64,000 nt of DNA from Panax quinquefolius (GCA_020205615.1 CM035153.1:94330792-94394791), one strand, 5' to 3'. Counted from the first letter of the stretch, positions 1 through 12,124 are shown. Notes: a model not told the origin generated them from the sequence alone. Translations and numbers: made by a program.

Positions 1-1641
1 GAAAGAAAAAAGTATTCGCTACTTCACTTTGCCAATATTCGATTTCTTCTAAGGTAGGGAATATTATTTGTTGTACCCGTAAGGTGTTATTCTTTCTTAT
101 TCATGAAGAGAACTTCGTTATTCCATTCATTATTATTCTCGTTGAATAACTCGTAAAAGTGGCATACCCTATACATAACTCCGTATCATGCCAGATACCC
201 TATACTTGGTGAAATCCTTATGTTATTCCATTGCTTATTATTATTCATTGGAATAACTTTCAGATGTGATTTACCCTATACTTGGTGACATTCTTCTATT
301 ATTCATTGGAACATCCTGTTTGTGTGTTTTACACCGGACCGGTTCCGCTCTTTATTATTCTCATTGGAACATCCATGCAGGTGTTTTACACCGGACCGGT
401 TCCGTCTTTTTATCATTCTATTGGAATATCCTATCTCGCGTGTGTTTTACACCGGATCCGGGTTCAATCTTTATTATTCTGTTGGAACATCCCGCCGATT
501 GTGAATTTCACCGACTCGTTCCGTTATTATTATTCTGTTGGAATAACCTCGTCTATGCAAAAAGTACCGCATGCATGGTGATTTCTTTTGTTATTCCATT
601 CTTTATTATACCCAAATTGGTTAAAACTTTGACTTCTATACTCCATGAAATTAGTAGAATATCCTTGATATTTGCGTTTCATCCAAGATTTTTCATGGAA
701 ATATTCTTCCGATCATTCTTGAATTTTACTCTACAAAACAAAGATCATGTTGACAATTTGACGTTAATAATTCTGGATAAAATAATTCTTGAACTTGTTT
801 TATTGAATTCTTATATCATTGTCATCATCCTCATGTTTATAATTTTTTTAAAGTCATCTCGTGGGTTTCGTAGAGCATGGATGGACTTGGTATGATTATG
901 ACTGTGGATTATTCTTGTAATCACGACCGTAATGTTACAAATGATGTGGTAAAAATCCTCATTGGTCAGTAGTGCATTGATGGATGATTGTTGGCATGAT
1001 CATGACCATTAATGAATACACAACTATTCTTGGCCCGTAGTGCATGAATAATTGTGGTCGTAATACTAAAGAATATCCTGGCCGTAAAAGTGCGGGGTGA
1101 TTCGATGATGTGGATTATTTATTAAAGTCGAGTCTCACTTTAATGTTGATGAAAAACCTTTTAAATCATAAAAGATAGTAGATTTTATTTTCTACTTGAC
1201 TCTTTTAATGGATTGCTTGTTCACCGCAGCTTAAACTTGATGTTTATTATATTTTATCGGTTTAACACTTTTGAAGGCTATTGATAATTTATTCTCGCAT
1301 TATCTTAGTCATAATATTTTCATCGGGCTAGTTGAGCTCACCCTTTCTTTCACCGTTCTCTTCAAGAAATGAGAAACATATTTGGGACGAGTCGGGGAGC
1401 AGAGTAATGGTCCGAGGATAGCATTAGTAGTCCTCACTATTCTCGTGAAATAGTGTGATAATAATTGTAATGAGGACTCCTTTTGAGTTTGTATAATATC
1501 TAGTAGACAATATTTGTATTCAAACTCACGCTTTATGTCGTATTGTACACCTACGCTTATATTAGTAAGTGTATTTAAATTTCAGATCATATATTTGACT
1601 ACCCAAGATAGGTGATGTATACCTAATTTTGGGGCGCCACA
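1..1641 (+). repeat. 5' LTR of element A (partial)
   Basis: The stretch is collinear with 7259-8893, the 3' LTR of the same element, with scattered small indels. It starts just downstream of where the TATA box would be, so only the R/U5 part is in the window. It ends at GGGGCGCCACA just before the primer site. It holds a minisatellite (about 240-560) and no genuine coding region; the long open frame at 266-895 is a product of the in-frame tandem repeat. Confidence 0.92.
240..560 (+). repeat. Minisatellite in the LTR of element A, period about 57-62 bp
   Basis: At least four units, each with TTATTATTCT, then a TTGGAACATCC-like box, then ACACCGGACCGGTTCCG or a variant. The ACACCGG box starts at 331, 388 and 450, with a degenerate copy near 507. 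The same array occurs in the 3' LTR at 7440-7810, so it is an ancestral property of the family LTR. Confidence 0.85.
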
Positions 1642-1662
1642 TTGATTAGTATCGAGCTTAGG
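1642..1662 (+). promoter_or_regulatory. Primer binding site of element A (initiator tRNA-Met type, degenerate)
   Basis: Directly after the 5' LTR comes TTGATTAGTATCGAGCTTAG, a decayed form of the TGGTATCAGAGC site seen intact in elements E (45271) and G (62849). The following leader (ATATGATC, then GGGGAGAGACG) is also shared with element E. This site primes minus-strand DNA synthesis in the family. Confidence 0.8.
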
Positions 1663-1814
1663 ATATGATCCTCGGCTAAGATGTGAGAAAAGTACTAGAG
1701 GGGAGAGACGGGAATACCTTCGCTAGTATAACCTACCTAAGTTTATGTGCTATTTTATTGGTCGGGCCGTAATATAAAGATAATTTGTTACATGTCAATT
1801 AACCTTTTGTTTTG

Positions 1815-2960
1815 TGGCAAGATCTCGAAAATGACATCCGAGAATGTTGAGAATAAGAATGGAGCACAAAGCGATCGTTGATTCACCACATATCAATAAT
1901 CGAGGATAATGTGCATCAGAAGGCGACAATCCTCATGCAAACAATAACACCGACCAAATGATGAATGATCAAATGTTCAGAGGCTTTATGTAATTTATGC
2001 AACAAAGAAAGTAGAGCGACTCTCGTCCAAAACGTAGGTGGAACACGGAAAACTCTCTTGACGGCCACCGCTAAACAATTCAAGGAGCTGGGACCACCGG
2101 AGTTTAAGGAGAGCCAAAACCACTTGGCGGAAGCATGGATAAAGCAGATTACACAAGATATTTGATGTATTGGGATGCTCCGAGGAGCAAAAGGTTCCTT
2201 TCACGCCTTTATGTTGCGGAGAGGCAGACTTGGTGGGAATCCAGAAACGTACTCAACCTCATTGTCAGATCAAGATATCTTGGGAGAAGTTCCAGAGCAT
2301 TCAACGACAAATACTTTCCGAAAGTATTCGCCACATGAAGGAGGTGGAGTTTATCAAGTTGGAACAAAACAATATGGCCAATGTCGCAATACGAGGCAAA
2401 ATTTATGAGTTATCACTATTTCGTCCCCACTTGGTGGATAATGAAGAGAGAATGGCGCGAATGTTTTTAAGAGGTTTGAAGTCGGATATACGTCAACATC
2501 TTATTTCTTATAAACCGTGTTTGTATTCGGATGTTGTAAATAGGGCTCGATTAGTGGAGCGCGATAACGAGTCAACCTTAACTAAAAGAGAGCGGTTAAG
2601 AAAGTTATAATACAATGAGAGTAGTCATCAAGCGGTGACAACAAGCGTGGAGGGAATCAATGGGCGAGATATGGTAACCACGCCGGTGGTAATCAGGCCA
2701 AAACAATAAGAATGGACATTTCAAGAAACGGAGATTCAACAATGATGGAAAGACTTCAAAGACCAAAGACCCGTTGTTAAGGAAGGAGAAAGACCACCTA
2801 TCATATGCTTCAAATGCGAGAAGAGGGACACATCATCCAATCGTGCCATGCCGTCCAAAGCATGTTATAATTGTGGAAGAGAAGGTCACTTAGCTCGATT
2901 TTTCGCCATCAAGACAAATTCAACTAGGATGGAGGCACCAAAGGCCGTCGAGAAAAGTCA
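1815..2960 (+). pseudogene. gag: gag remnant of element A
   Basis: Structural capsid protein of a Ty3/gypsy element, broken. A retrotransposon-gag (RRG) core is readable from about 2065 in two or more frames: LGPPEFKE, then IKQITQDI, then from 2170 a 146-residue stretch with SWEKFQ, MKEVEFIKLEQNN and ARMFLRGLKSDIRQHL. The zinc-knuckle zone at about 2805-2915 shows CFKCEKR, then after a frame change a second knuckle CYNCGREGHLA at 2863-2895 whose last cysteine has become phenylalanine. Several frameshifts and stops precede and interrupt the core (a stop lies 17 codons after the ATG at 1830). The leader 1663-1814 has no open frame of note. Confidence 0.85.
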
Positions 2961-2969
2961 AAACCGGTA

Positions 2970-3400
2970 GTGCAAGGGAGAGCGTTTGTTGTGACCTCCC
3001 AAAGAGCAAGGAACCCGAATGAGGTCATCACGGGTAAGCTTATCATAAACTCTAATGAAGTCTACACTTTATTTGATACCGGTTCTACCCATTCTTTTAT
3101 TTCTCCTACTTTGGCTCATCGATTAAATTTGACTCAGGAGAAATTAGACTTTGACTTATCTGTGGAAACTCCGTTGGGAGAAACCTTCATTACATCCATT
3201 GTTTATAAGTCTTGTTTGGTTCAAATTCCACCCTCACATTACCCGTCGATCTTATTTCATTAAAAATACTTGCATTTGACGTGATTCTGTGGATTGATTG
3301 GTTAACTACTTATCATGCAAAAATTGATTATTTTCGTAAGTTGTTAGCTTTCATATTCCTAATCAACCTATTATGTGAATTCAAACGACCAAACCATTAA
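2970..3400 (+). pseudogene. Aspartic protease domain remnant of element A
   Basis: Retropepsin-type protease that would cut Gag-Pol. The catalytic motif DTGS is present at about 3075-3086 within LFDTGSTHSFIS, so the active-site aspartate is kept. After TFITSIVYKSCLVQ the reading frame shifts near 3225; the rest of the domain (LPVDLISLKILAFDVIL, then IDWLTTYHAKID) continues in the frame that runs to 3400. The stretch 3400-3600 is the linker to RT and is broken. Confidence 0.87.
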
Positions 3401-3599
3401 AATCAATCACGGTCATCTCAAGCCATAAAGCTATTCGTTTATTGAAAAATGGATGTCAAGCTTTCTTAGCTCATGTCACATATTTAAACAAAAATACGTC
3501 AGTTTTAAGCGATATTTCTATTGTTAATAAATTTCCTGACGTATTCCCCGAAGAACTTCCTGGCCTACCCCAGAGCGTGAAATTGAATTTTGTATCGAC

Positions 3600-4330
3600 C
3601 TTGAACCGGTATAAAACCTATTTCCAAAGCCCCATATCGAATGGCTCTATTGAACTTCGTGGAGTTAAAGACCCAACCGCAGGAATTGTTAGACATTGGC
3701 TTTATTCGTCCCTAGTACTTCTCCTTGGGGTGCTCTCGCTCTATTCGTGAAGAAGAAAGATGGGAGTATGCGACTTTGTATTGATTATCGGGAGTTGAAT
3801 CATGTCACCATCAAAAATAGGTATCCATTGCCACGTATTGATGACCTATTTTGACCATTTTGCAAGGAGCCAAATTCTTTTCAAAGATTGATCTTCATTC
3901 CGGATATCACCAATTGAAGATTAGAACACCGACATTCCAAAGACGGCCAGAACTCCCAGACGGGCATTATGAATTCCTAGTCATGTCCTTTGGATTGACT
4001 AATGCCCCGCCGCTTGCCTTTATGGATATGATGAACCGAGTATTCAAGGAATATTTAGATCACTTTGTGGTCGTCTTTATTGATGACATCCTTATTTATT
4101 CCAAAAGCCGTGAAGATCATGAGCAACACTTGAGGTTGACACTGCAAAAGCTTCGTGAGTATAAGCTTTTATGCCAAGTTGAAGAAATGCAAATTCGGCT
4201 TGAAGAAGTAGCATTCCCTGGGCACGTGGTATCAAGTCATGGAATATCTCATTGACCCAAAGAAAGATTGAAGCTATTCAAAGTCGGAAACAACCTAAAT
4301 CAAATGACCAAGCACGTAGCTTTTTCGGTT
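3600..4330 (+). pseudogene. Reverse transcriptase remnant of element A
   Basis: RNA-dependent DNA polymerase of the element. Recognisable blocks in order: IGFIRPS near 3690, [17 protein letters not shown] from about 3746, [18 protein letters not shown] (first catalytic Asp) from about 3869, [15 protein letters not shown] near 3965, and [15 protein letters not shown] with the catalytic FIDD at about 4076-4087. At least three frames are needed, with breaks near 3740, 3855, 3930 and 4255. The thumb/connection motif [11 protein letters not shown] is split at about 4330-4370. Confidence 0.9.
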
Positions 4331-4333
4331 TAG

Positions 4334-5104
4334 TTGGTTATTATCGGAGATTCGTGGAAGGATTTTCTCGAATCGCTACTCCATCGACTCGGTGACTCGA
4401 AAAAAGATACAAAGTTCGGTTGGAGCGAAGAATGTGAGAAGAGTTTTCAAGAACTCAAGAGGAGACTTATTTTAGCACCTGTTCTGACAATACGATCTGG
4501 CTCGGAGGGATTTGTCATCTACAGTGATGCTTCGAGCAAAGGGTTGAGATGTGTTCTTATGCAACATGGAAAAGTTATAGCCTATGCCTCGCGACAACTC
4601 AAAGAATATGAGAGGAATTATCCTACTCATGATCTGGAGTTGGCAGCTGTTGTCTTTGCACTTAAAATTTGGAGGCATTACTTGTATGGGGAGAAAGTGG
4701 AGATCTTTACGGATCATAAAAGCCTCAAATATTTCTTCACTCAAAAGGAACTCAACATGCGACAACGACGTTGGCTTGAACTGTTGAAAGATTATGATCA
4801 TACCATCCAATACCATCCTGGAAAAGCGAATGTGGTAGCTGACGCATTGAGTAGAAGATTGTATGCAAGTACGAGTGCGTTATTGTCAACACAAAGGCCC
4901 ATTTTGTGTGACTTGCAAAGGATGGAGATAGAGTTAAAGACTCCAGGGACGCATGTGATGATAGTGAATATACGAGTAGAACCGACTTTAATCGATAAAG
5001 TTAAAGCTACTCAAGCTACAGACCTGGAGTTGATGCGTATGAGGAAGAAAGTGCAAGAGGGTGCTATGCTGGAAGCAAGAATCGATGAAGAAGGAATACT
5101 TTGA
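4334..5104 (+). pseudogene. RNase H domain and linker of element A, longest open fragment (256 codons)
   Basis: RNase H removes the RNA strand during reverse transcription. The fragment holds the connection block ([12 protein letters not shown]), then VIYSDAS with the first catalytic Asp at residue 65, [17 protein letters not shown] with Glu 102, [10 protein letters not shown] with Asp 127, and [10 protein letters not shown] with Asp 160, so all four expected acidic residues are present. The linker toward integrase follows (residues 165-256). The ATG is internal to the polyprotein, not a true start. This is the best preserved part of the polyprotein. Confidence 0.9.
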
Positions 5105-6378
5105 GTCAACTCCAGACTTTGTGTTCCTAACGACCCTGATTTAAAGTATAATATCATGATGGAGGCGCACAACACACCATTTGCAATCCATCGTGGGAGT
5201 ACCAAAATGTATCATGATATTCGTCAAACATTTTGGTGGAGCAATATGAAGAGAGAGATAATATTGTTTATCTCAAGGTGTCTAACTTGTCAACGAGTTA
5301 AAGCGAGCATCAAGTACAAAAGGTCCATTGCAACCACTTGAAATTCCGAATGGAAGTGGGAGCACATTACCATGGATTTCGTTCACGGCCTTCCTAAGGT
5401 TTCTCAAGGCATTGATGCGATTTGGGTCATTGTTGATAGATTGACTAAGTCCGCTCATTTCTTACCGATACGAGAAACTTATACACTTGAACGTCTTGCT
5501 CGTCAGATGTACATAAACGAGATTGTAAGATCGCATGGTATGCGGTATCCATAGTTTCGATCGAGACCCAAGATTCACTTCACGATTTTGGGTTAGTTTG
5601 CAAAAAGCTATGGGCACAGACTTACGATTTAGCTTTAAGATATCATCCTCGCAGACGGACGGACAATGGAGAGGACTATTCAAACTCTTGAAGATCTATT
5701 AAGACTCGTGTCCTTGATTTCAAGGAGTTGGGACAAGTTCTTACCATTGGTGGAGTTTTCCTACAACAACAGCTTATCAAGCAAGTATGGCATGGCTCCA
5801 TTCAAGCGTTGTATGGAAGAAAGTGTCGTTATCAAGTATCTTTGGGATGAGGTGGGTGAAGCAACGTTGTTGGGATCGAGTTGGTACGTATGACTACTTT
5901 TAAAAGATTCAAACGATCCGACAACGTATAAAAACCTCACAAAATCGACAAAAGAGTTATGCTGATCTTCATCGAAAGGACGTGGAATTTGATATAGGAG
6001 ATCATGTGTTGTTAAGAGTTGCTCCATGGAAAGGAGTTACAAGATTTGGAAAGAGAGGAAAACTTAATCCTCGATTCATCGGTCCATTTTTAATCCTCGA
6101 TCGAGTAGGAACGTGGCCTATAGACTCGCTTTCGCCAAATATGTCTCGTGTTCATAACGTTTTTCACATATCCATGTTACGTAAATATGTGAAAGACCCG
6201 AACCATATTATTGAGTTAGAACCGGATGAAATAGCGGAAGATTTGACGTATGAAGAGGTTCTGTTCAAATTTTGATAAGAAGGAACATATTCTACGCTCC
6301 AAGGTTATACCTCAAGTCAAAGTTTTGTGGAGGAACCACGATGTTGAGGAGATGACTTGGGAGTTAGAATCGAAATGA
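5105..6378 (+). pseudogene. Integrase with chromodomain-like tail, remnant of element A
   Basis: Integrase inserts the cDNA into the host chromosome. In order: an HHCC zinc-binding zone at 5156-5320 (H-x6-H in the start, CLTCQ at the end); catalytic core with the first Asp in MDFVHGLP at 5372, second Asp in [12 protein letters not shown] near 5559, and the Glu zone [11 protein letters not shown] near 5669; then KRGKLNPRFIGPF from about 6050 and the tail VHNVFHISMLRKYVKDP. The chromodomain-like end (LTYEEV to about 6375) needs a frame change near 6270. Frameshifts also lie at about 5340, 5555 and 5890. Family knowledge links such tails to heterochromatin targeting. Confidence 0.88.
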
Positions 6379-6445
6379 AATCAAGGTATCCTTACCTCTT
6401 CGACATACCGTGCATCGTACCTTAATTTCGAGGGCTTAAATTTCA

Positions 6446-6458
6446 TAAGAAGGGAGGT
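6446..6458 (+). promoter_or_regulatory. Polypurine tract of element A
   Basis: AAGAAGGGAGG sits immediately before the 3' LTR start TGTAAGACCCC. This is the expected primer for plus-strand DNA synthesis. Confidence 0.9.
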
Positions 6459-7185
6459 TGTAAGACCCCAAACTTTTATAAAAAAAGATGAATTTTCTAT
6501 AAATATTATTTTTGAATACTATGGAATAATTTGATATAATGTTATAGTTGTGGGTAATATTTATAAATTTTGCAAAGTATGCAAGTGGTTATATTATATT
6601 CGATTGGTTGGGAATATTCGGTTTAGCAGGAATATTCGCATAACTACTCAATCATTGGTGGACCCTAATAATGTAATTATCATTCGGATCGAGAAAACGA
6701 CAAAAATATTTAATTGAAATAACGGCGGAAGTTTTACCGTTGATATTGTTGAACAACTCGGTAGTAAAAGTACAAGAATACGTGGTCGCATAAGTAGTAC
6801 ACACGGTATTGATTATCGATGCTTATGTGAGAAGTCACTCGGTTTGATTCCATTATCACGATTAATAATATGAATTATTATAGCGATAATGACGTTTTGT
6901 TTTATTCATATTATTAACGTAATAAAAATGTAAACATCTTTTTATATAAAACAGAATACTTTATTAAAGTTATTTTATAAATAAAATATATTATATTTTA
7001 TTATGCATAGTGTTGCATTGTGTTTTGCATAGTGTTTTGCATAGTGTTTGCATAATAAAATGTTTTTATATAAATAGAATATATTATATTTTATTTAAAA
7101 GATTTTGCTTTAAATATGGGACGTCCGATTAAAGTAAATCAATCTACGACCGTTCATGGATTAATTACTATGCATTCTATTTTCC

Positions 7186-7194
7186 TATAAATAG
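7186..7194 (+). promoter_or_regulatory. TATA box of the element A LTR promoter
   Basis: TATAAATAG, 728 bp into the LTR, followed by a pyrimidine-rich stretch and a GA-rich start region. Position and surroundings fit the U3/R boundary. The 5' copy is outside the window. Confidence 0.75.
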
Positions 7195-7439
7195 AAGCTC
7201 ATTCCTTCATTATTTTCTTACGAATTCCTTTGAAACTCTAGAGAGAGAAACTATAGAGAGAAAGAAGAAAAGTATTCTCGCTACTTCACTTTGCCAATAT
7301 TCGGTTCTTCTAAGGTAGGAATATTATTTGTTGTACCCGTAAAGGGTGTTATTCTTTCTTATTCATGAAGAGAACACATTATTCCATTCATTATTATTCT
7401 ATTGGAATAACTTTGTAAAAGTGGCATACCCTATACATA

Positions 7440-7810
7440 ACTCAGATACGCCAGATACCCTATACTTGGTGAAATCCTTATGTTATTCCATTGCTTATTA
7501 TTACATTGGAATAACCTATATACGCATGTTTACCCTATACTTGGTGACATTCTTCTATTATTCTTTGAACATCCACATGCGTGTTTTACACCGGACTGGT
7601 TAAAATCTTTATTATTCTCATTGGAACATCACATCTCATGTGTTTTACAGGACTGGTTCCGTCTTTATCATTCTCGTTGAATATCCTATCGTGTGTTTTA
7701 CAGGATCCGGGTTCCATCTTTATTATTCGTTGGAACATCCCGCGTCAATTGTGAATTTCACCTGACCTGGTTCCGTTATTATTATTCTGTTGGAATAACC
7801 TATCTATGCA
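7440..7810 (+). repeat. Minisatellite in the 3' LTR of element A
   Basis: Second copy of the array at 240-560. Units again combine TTATTATTCT, a TTGGAACATC box and an ACACCGGACTGG-like box. Copy number is similar, but the GC-rich boxes differ by small indels between the two LTRs. Confidence 0.82.
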
Positions 7811-8893
7811 AAGTACCGCATGCATGGTGATTTCTTTTGTTATTCCATTCTTTATTATACCCAGTTGGTTAAAACTTTGACTTCTATACTCCATGAAATT
7901 AGTAGAATATCCTTGATATTTGCGTTTCATCCAAAGTATTTTTTCATGGAAATATTCTTCTGATCATTCTTGAATTTTACTCTACAAAAGCAAAGATCAT
8001 GTTGACAATTTGGACATTAATAATTCTCGGATAAAATAATTCTTGAACTTGTTTTATTGAATTCTTATATCATTGTCATCATCCTCATGTTTATATTTTT
8101 TTTTAAAGTCATCTGTGGCCTGTAGAGCATGGATGGACTTGGTATGATTATGACCATTGATTATTCCTTGTAATCATGACCGTAATGTTACAAATGATGT
8201 GGTAAAAATCCTCAATGGGTCAGTAGTGCATTGATGGACGATTGTTGGCATGATCATGACCATTAATGAATACACAACTATTCTCGCCCGTAGTGCATGA
8301 ATAATTGTGGTCGTAATACTAAAGAATATCCTTGGTCGTAGTGCGGGGTGATTCGATGATGTGGATTATTTATTAAAGTCGAGTCTCACTTTAATAGTTG
8401 ATGAAAACCTTTTAAATCATAAAAGATAGTAGATTTTATTTTCTACTTGACTCTTTTAATGGATTTCTTGTTCTCTGCAGATTAAACTTGATGTTTATTA
8501 TATTTTATCGTTTAAACTTTGTTGAAGGCTATTGATAATTTATTTCGCATTATCTTAGTCATAATATTTCATTGGGCTAGTTGAGCTCACCCTTTCTTTC
8601 ACTTTGTTCTCTTGTGAAATGAGAACATATTTGGGACTTAGTCGAGAAGCGGAGTAATGGTCCGAGAGGATAACATTAGTAGTCCTCACTATTCGTGAAA
8701 TAGTGTGATAATAATTGTAATGAGGACTCCTTTTGAGTTTGTATAATATCTAGTAGACAATATTTGTATTCAAACTCACGGTTTATGTCGTATTGTATAC
8801 CTACGCTTATATTAGTAAGTTGTATTTAAATTACGCACCATATATCTGACTACCCAAGATGGGTGATGTATACCTAATTTTGGGGGCGTCACA

Positions 8894-9336
8894 ATACCCT
8901 ATATGAAGCCTCTGGGAACTTGAAAAATTAGGAGAGTCATAGTATGCTATAATAACTGATCTACAGTCACCCTGTCTGAAGGTGACATACTATCATACCA
9001 CGATCTCAGACCAGATGCCACCAATACTGGTGGGGTATGATTAATACGGCTAACTATCGAAGAAGACATCTGTACGGGCCGTGTCATAAGACCATCCAGG
9101 GGTCAATGCTGAATATCTCTGGACATACATACATATGCATAACATAATACATGCATGATAAAGAATAGATGGTAATATGATATAGGGAATGGAAAACTAT
9201 ACATACATTCCGAAGTATATCATAATCTAATACATCTCTTTATAGCTAGAAATACAGGGAAATGGGGCACAGACGCCCTACATCTAATAGAGGCCTATCA
9301 AAAGATATAGAGAGAATGCGGGAAAGCCACCCAGTG
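8894..9336 (-). other. Older flanking DNA, downstream part of the PMD-like locus
   Basis: Unique-looking sequence between the end of element A and the start of element B. It joins 21076 onward once B and one target copy are removed. No open frame is convincing. A box AGAGGCCTATCAAAAGA at about 9290 recurs at about 21082; without B these would be a tandem repeat with a period near 54 bp. Confidence 0.6.
9332..9336. repeat. Target site duplication CAGTG, left copy (element B)
   Basis: CAGTG directly before the left LTR (TGTAATGCCCCC at 9337) and again directly after the right LTR at 21071-21075. An exact 5-bp duplication is standard for Ty3/gypsy integrase. Confidence 0.93.
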
Positions 9337-12047
9337 TGTAATGCCCCCAAATCCGGGTATCTTCTAACCCGATAGATGATGCTACACGGTACTACCATTC
9401 ACATATACATTCAATTGAAAAGTCACAAAGGAACAAATATGTCGTCTATATATTCAAAATAATATTAACATTCCCCAGGTTCTTTATAACCATTACATTT
9501 GTTCTTTTCATAATATCAAATATATTGCAACATTAAACCTATACTATTACATAGGTATTCTACGGATTCGTCTTCGCCATGCCCTTAACCTTTTCGAAGC
9601 CTTCGGTCCGTTCGATCTTAGCTGCGTTCATATGGTTCAAGCAAGAGTGAGCATGACTAGCTCAACAAGTACAACAATTCTATTTAACAATATGCTTGAA
9701 TCATACAAACTATATATCTTCAATAACTGAACAATAGTTATGAAGTACTATTGATAATTTAAAATAACACTTCCATTTTCTTTAAAACATTTTACAATAA
9801 CAATATTCAATAAAACATCAATTTCGGTCCAAGACCTTGAGCATTTATAACTTTCTTTGAAAAGGACATCCCAGCACAAAGTCCGCAAGTCCGACATTTC
9901 TTACGAGCACGTCTAGGTGATAAGTCTATAGTACTCTATATTGATCAACACTACATTCATTAAACGTATGTACGTTTAAGTTATGGCAACCTCACGTGCC
10001 TATCGTTTGACGACAAAACATTTTTAGCATACTCAGTCTTCATTTGAAAACCACACAAATATAACTTGGTAATACATTGACCATACATTGATAGATCGTA
10101 AGAAATCCAACATATCATAAGTCTAGCCAAAAGAATTGGCTTTGACTTCATCATAAAACAATTCATATGTAAGAATACATGAACCCCATAGCTTGTCCAG
10201 ATTGAATTGAAACAAGGGTTAGAATACTTGACTTCAGCGTCTGCTACTGTTTTAATTACTTTCCACGCTAAGTCTTTAAGTCTCTATAATACATGATCAC
10301 ATAACATACCAAATTAGGTCATATATAATCAAGTATGTGTACTACTATATCTTACCCTTCTTTTCAATCTAATCATGACTTGGATTTGTTACTATTGGTT
10401 TCGACTTGCCGATATAGTTCACATTGTTCTTACGTTAATGTGTGATTGATTATCTTTAACCCTTAAGCAACATACTTAAGGTTTAAACAATGCCTAATAA
10501 TGTTAGAATTAATCTTTACTTCTTTGTTAATCTGTTTCTATTCATTCTATGCTTACAAACCTTCTTCACTGACCAAACCCTAGGATCTGGTGACTGCTGG
10601 CGCCACGGCCATTGCTTCTTCAACTTCATGACTAACGGCACGTGAGTTAGAATTTGAGAGCCTTGGCATTGTGGTGCCACACATAACACACTGGGCCGGG
10701 TTAACAGTTTTTTCTACTTTACGAACTTCTTGGACTCCAAATTTGATCATTTTAAGTCCGAATTGGCTCATTAAAAAGCCATTAGCTCATAAATCACATA
10801 CTCTACGTGTTCATGCAAGAATTTTATATTTTTGACTTTGTTAACTCAAAATTCACCTATTGGTTCATTTTTAACGAAAACAATAAACGTCCGTGAATGT
10901 TCAACGCTCGTTTCTTCGTTCTAAGTCGGAATTCCGCCATTTTCGAGTCAGCAACTAATTCTTCTCTTGATGAACTAGTTTATAGGACAAGAGTCTTATC
11001 CTTGATGAACTAGTTCTTCTCTTCTTCTTGAAACAAATATGGAAGTTTAGCTTATAAGTGCTTATTCTCTCTAAGAAATAAGTTGGAAGTTGGATGAAAA
11101 CTAACAATCCAACAAATGAATTTTAAGCTTGCTATTTATAGACTTCTCTAAGTTAGGGCATATTGGTCATTAGGTTATCCCACCTCCTTAGTAACCTCCT
11201 TACTATTCCTTACTTAAGTCCTAAGTTTACTTGATCTTAACCCTAATTACTTGGCCACCACAACAAATCCTTGGTCACCAAGATTACCCATAGGTTGCCC
11301 TATAGATCAAGCTAGTCCATTGGATCATTACATTGGGCTTAGGTTTAATTACTTAGCTTATTCTTGTGGGCTTGCATTAATTTGTTTTGGGCTTCACATT
11401 GATAAACACTTGGGCTTCAACATTGACAAACCCTTAGGCTTGCACATTAATTCTATTGGACTCAACAAATTGCTAAACAATCCATAAGTCCATTCCATTT
11501 GGCTAAAAGCCTTATTATATATCCTCTACGTACTATACTTGTATTCTCTTTCGTATAAAAATTCACAATATAAAATACCTCATCCTTCATACATACTCGT
11601 ATCATACTTCGTATTCAATACCTCGTATAATACATATACGTCATATGATCATTTCAATAACTTCAAACGCTTTATTTTCCTAACATTCTCGAATTACGTC
11701 CGCATGTGAAAAATTACATTTTCCATACTTTAATTATTATTACATAATCCAATTCACTTTAAAATTATATCGTTACGTATTTCTCGGAAGTTCAAAAATA
11801 ATTCCCTAGCAAATATTGATGAATAGTGTTTTTAAAAAAATTTCTCGAAAAACTTTTATTTTCGTCTTGGAAATTCAAACACTTTAATTCATTTACGTAG
11901 TAAAAATACTACGACTTTCTGACGTTTCTAAGTTATAGAACGACATTCATCTTACTAACACATAATAATAACAAGTAATACAATTTTATTCATTCTTTTA
12001 TTAAATAAAATTATTTTACAAAGGATCCTAATTTCTCGGTCATTACA
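9337..12047 (-). repeat. 3' LTR of element B (2711 bp, internally deleted)
   Basis: On the + strand it reads TGTAATGCCCCC to TTACA. Collinear with 17742-21070, but lacks about 530 bp corresponding to 19472-20002, replaced by a filler of about 25 bp (10957-10981) that copies nearby sequence. It contains a minus-strand TATA box at 11132-11140. Short open frames such as 11251-11487 recur in the other LTR and are not genes. Confidence 0.93.
11132..11140 (-). promoter_or_regulatory. TATA box in the 3' LTR of element B
   Basis: CTATTTATA on the + strand, read as TATAAATAG on the minus strand. The same box sits at 20155-20163 in the 5' LTR. Confidence 0.7.
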
Positions 12048-12061
12048 TTCTTCCCACCTTA
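12048..12061 (-). promoter_or_regulatory. Polypurine tract of element B
   Basis: TTCTTCCCACCTT on the + strand, a purine run on the minus strand, directly abutting the 3' LTR. Plus-strand primer of the element. Confidence 0.9.
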
Positions 12062-12124
12062 TAAAGATTCTGTCCCCAGAATCTCTTTTTACATTACGCA
12101 AACAACTAAGGGTAATCTTTCTTT

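Larger units (their letters stand above)
1..8893 (+). mobile_element. Element A: Ty3/gypsy Tekay/Del-like chromovirus, 5' end cut by window
   Basis: Seen: a partial 5' LTR (1-1641), a degenerate initiator-Met primer site, gag, protease, RT, RNase H and integrase remnants in that order, a polypurine tract and a 3' LTR (6459-8893). Integrase after RT is the Ty3/gypsy order. The integrase tail carries a chromodomain-like block, and long LTRs of about 2.4 kb around a short internal region of about 4.8 kb fit the Tekay/Del lineage. Every coding domain is interrupted by frameshifts or stops, so the copy cannot encode its own proteins. Its LTR ends (TGTAAGACCCC at the start, GGGGGCGTCACA at the end) are shared with element E. 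The target duplication cannot be checked because the left end is outside the window. Confidence 0.93.
6459..8893 (+). repeat. 3' LTR of element A
   Basis: Begins TGTAAGACCCC right after the polypurine tract and ends GGGGGCGTCACA; about 2435 bp. Collinear with the partial 5' LTR at 1-1641. It contains a TATA box at 7186, the minisatellite at 7440-7810 and no real gene. An AT-rich stretch at 6880-7110 has short repeats such as TTTTGCATAGTG. Confidence 0.93.

Noticed and set aside
266..895. 209-codon open frame in the LTR of element A
   Set aside because: It runs over the in-frame minisatellite; the same region in the 3' LTR is broken, and the protein is a set of imperfect repeats with no known motif.
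11251..11487. 78-codon frame, repeated at 20274-20510
   Set aside because: Both copies lie in the LTRs of element B downstream (in + sense) of its TATA box and run antisense to the element. Conservation is explained by LTR identity.
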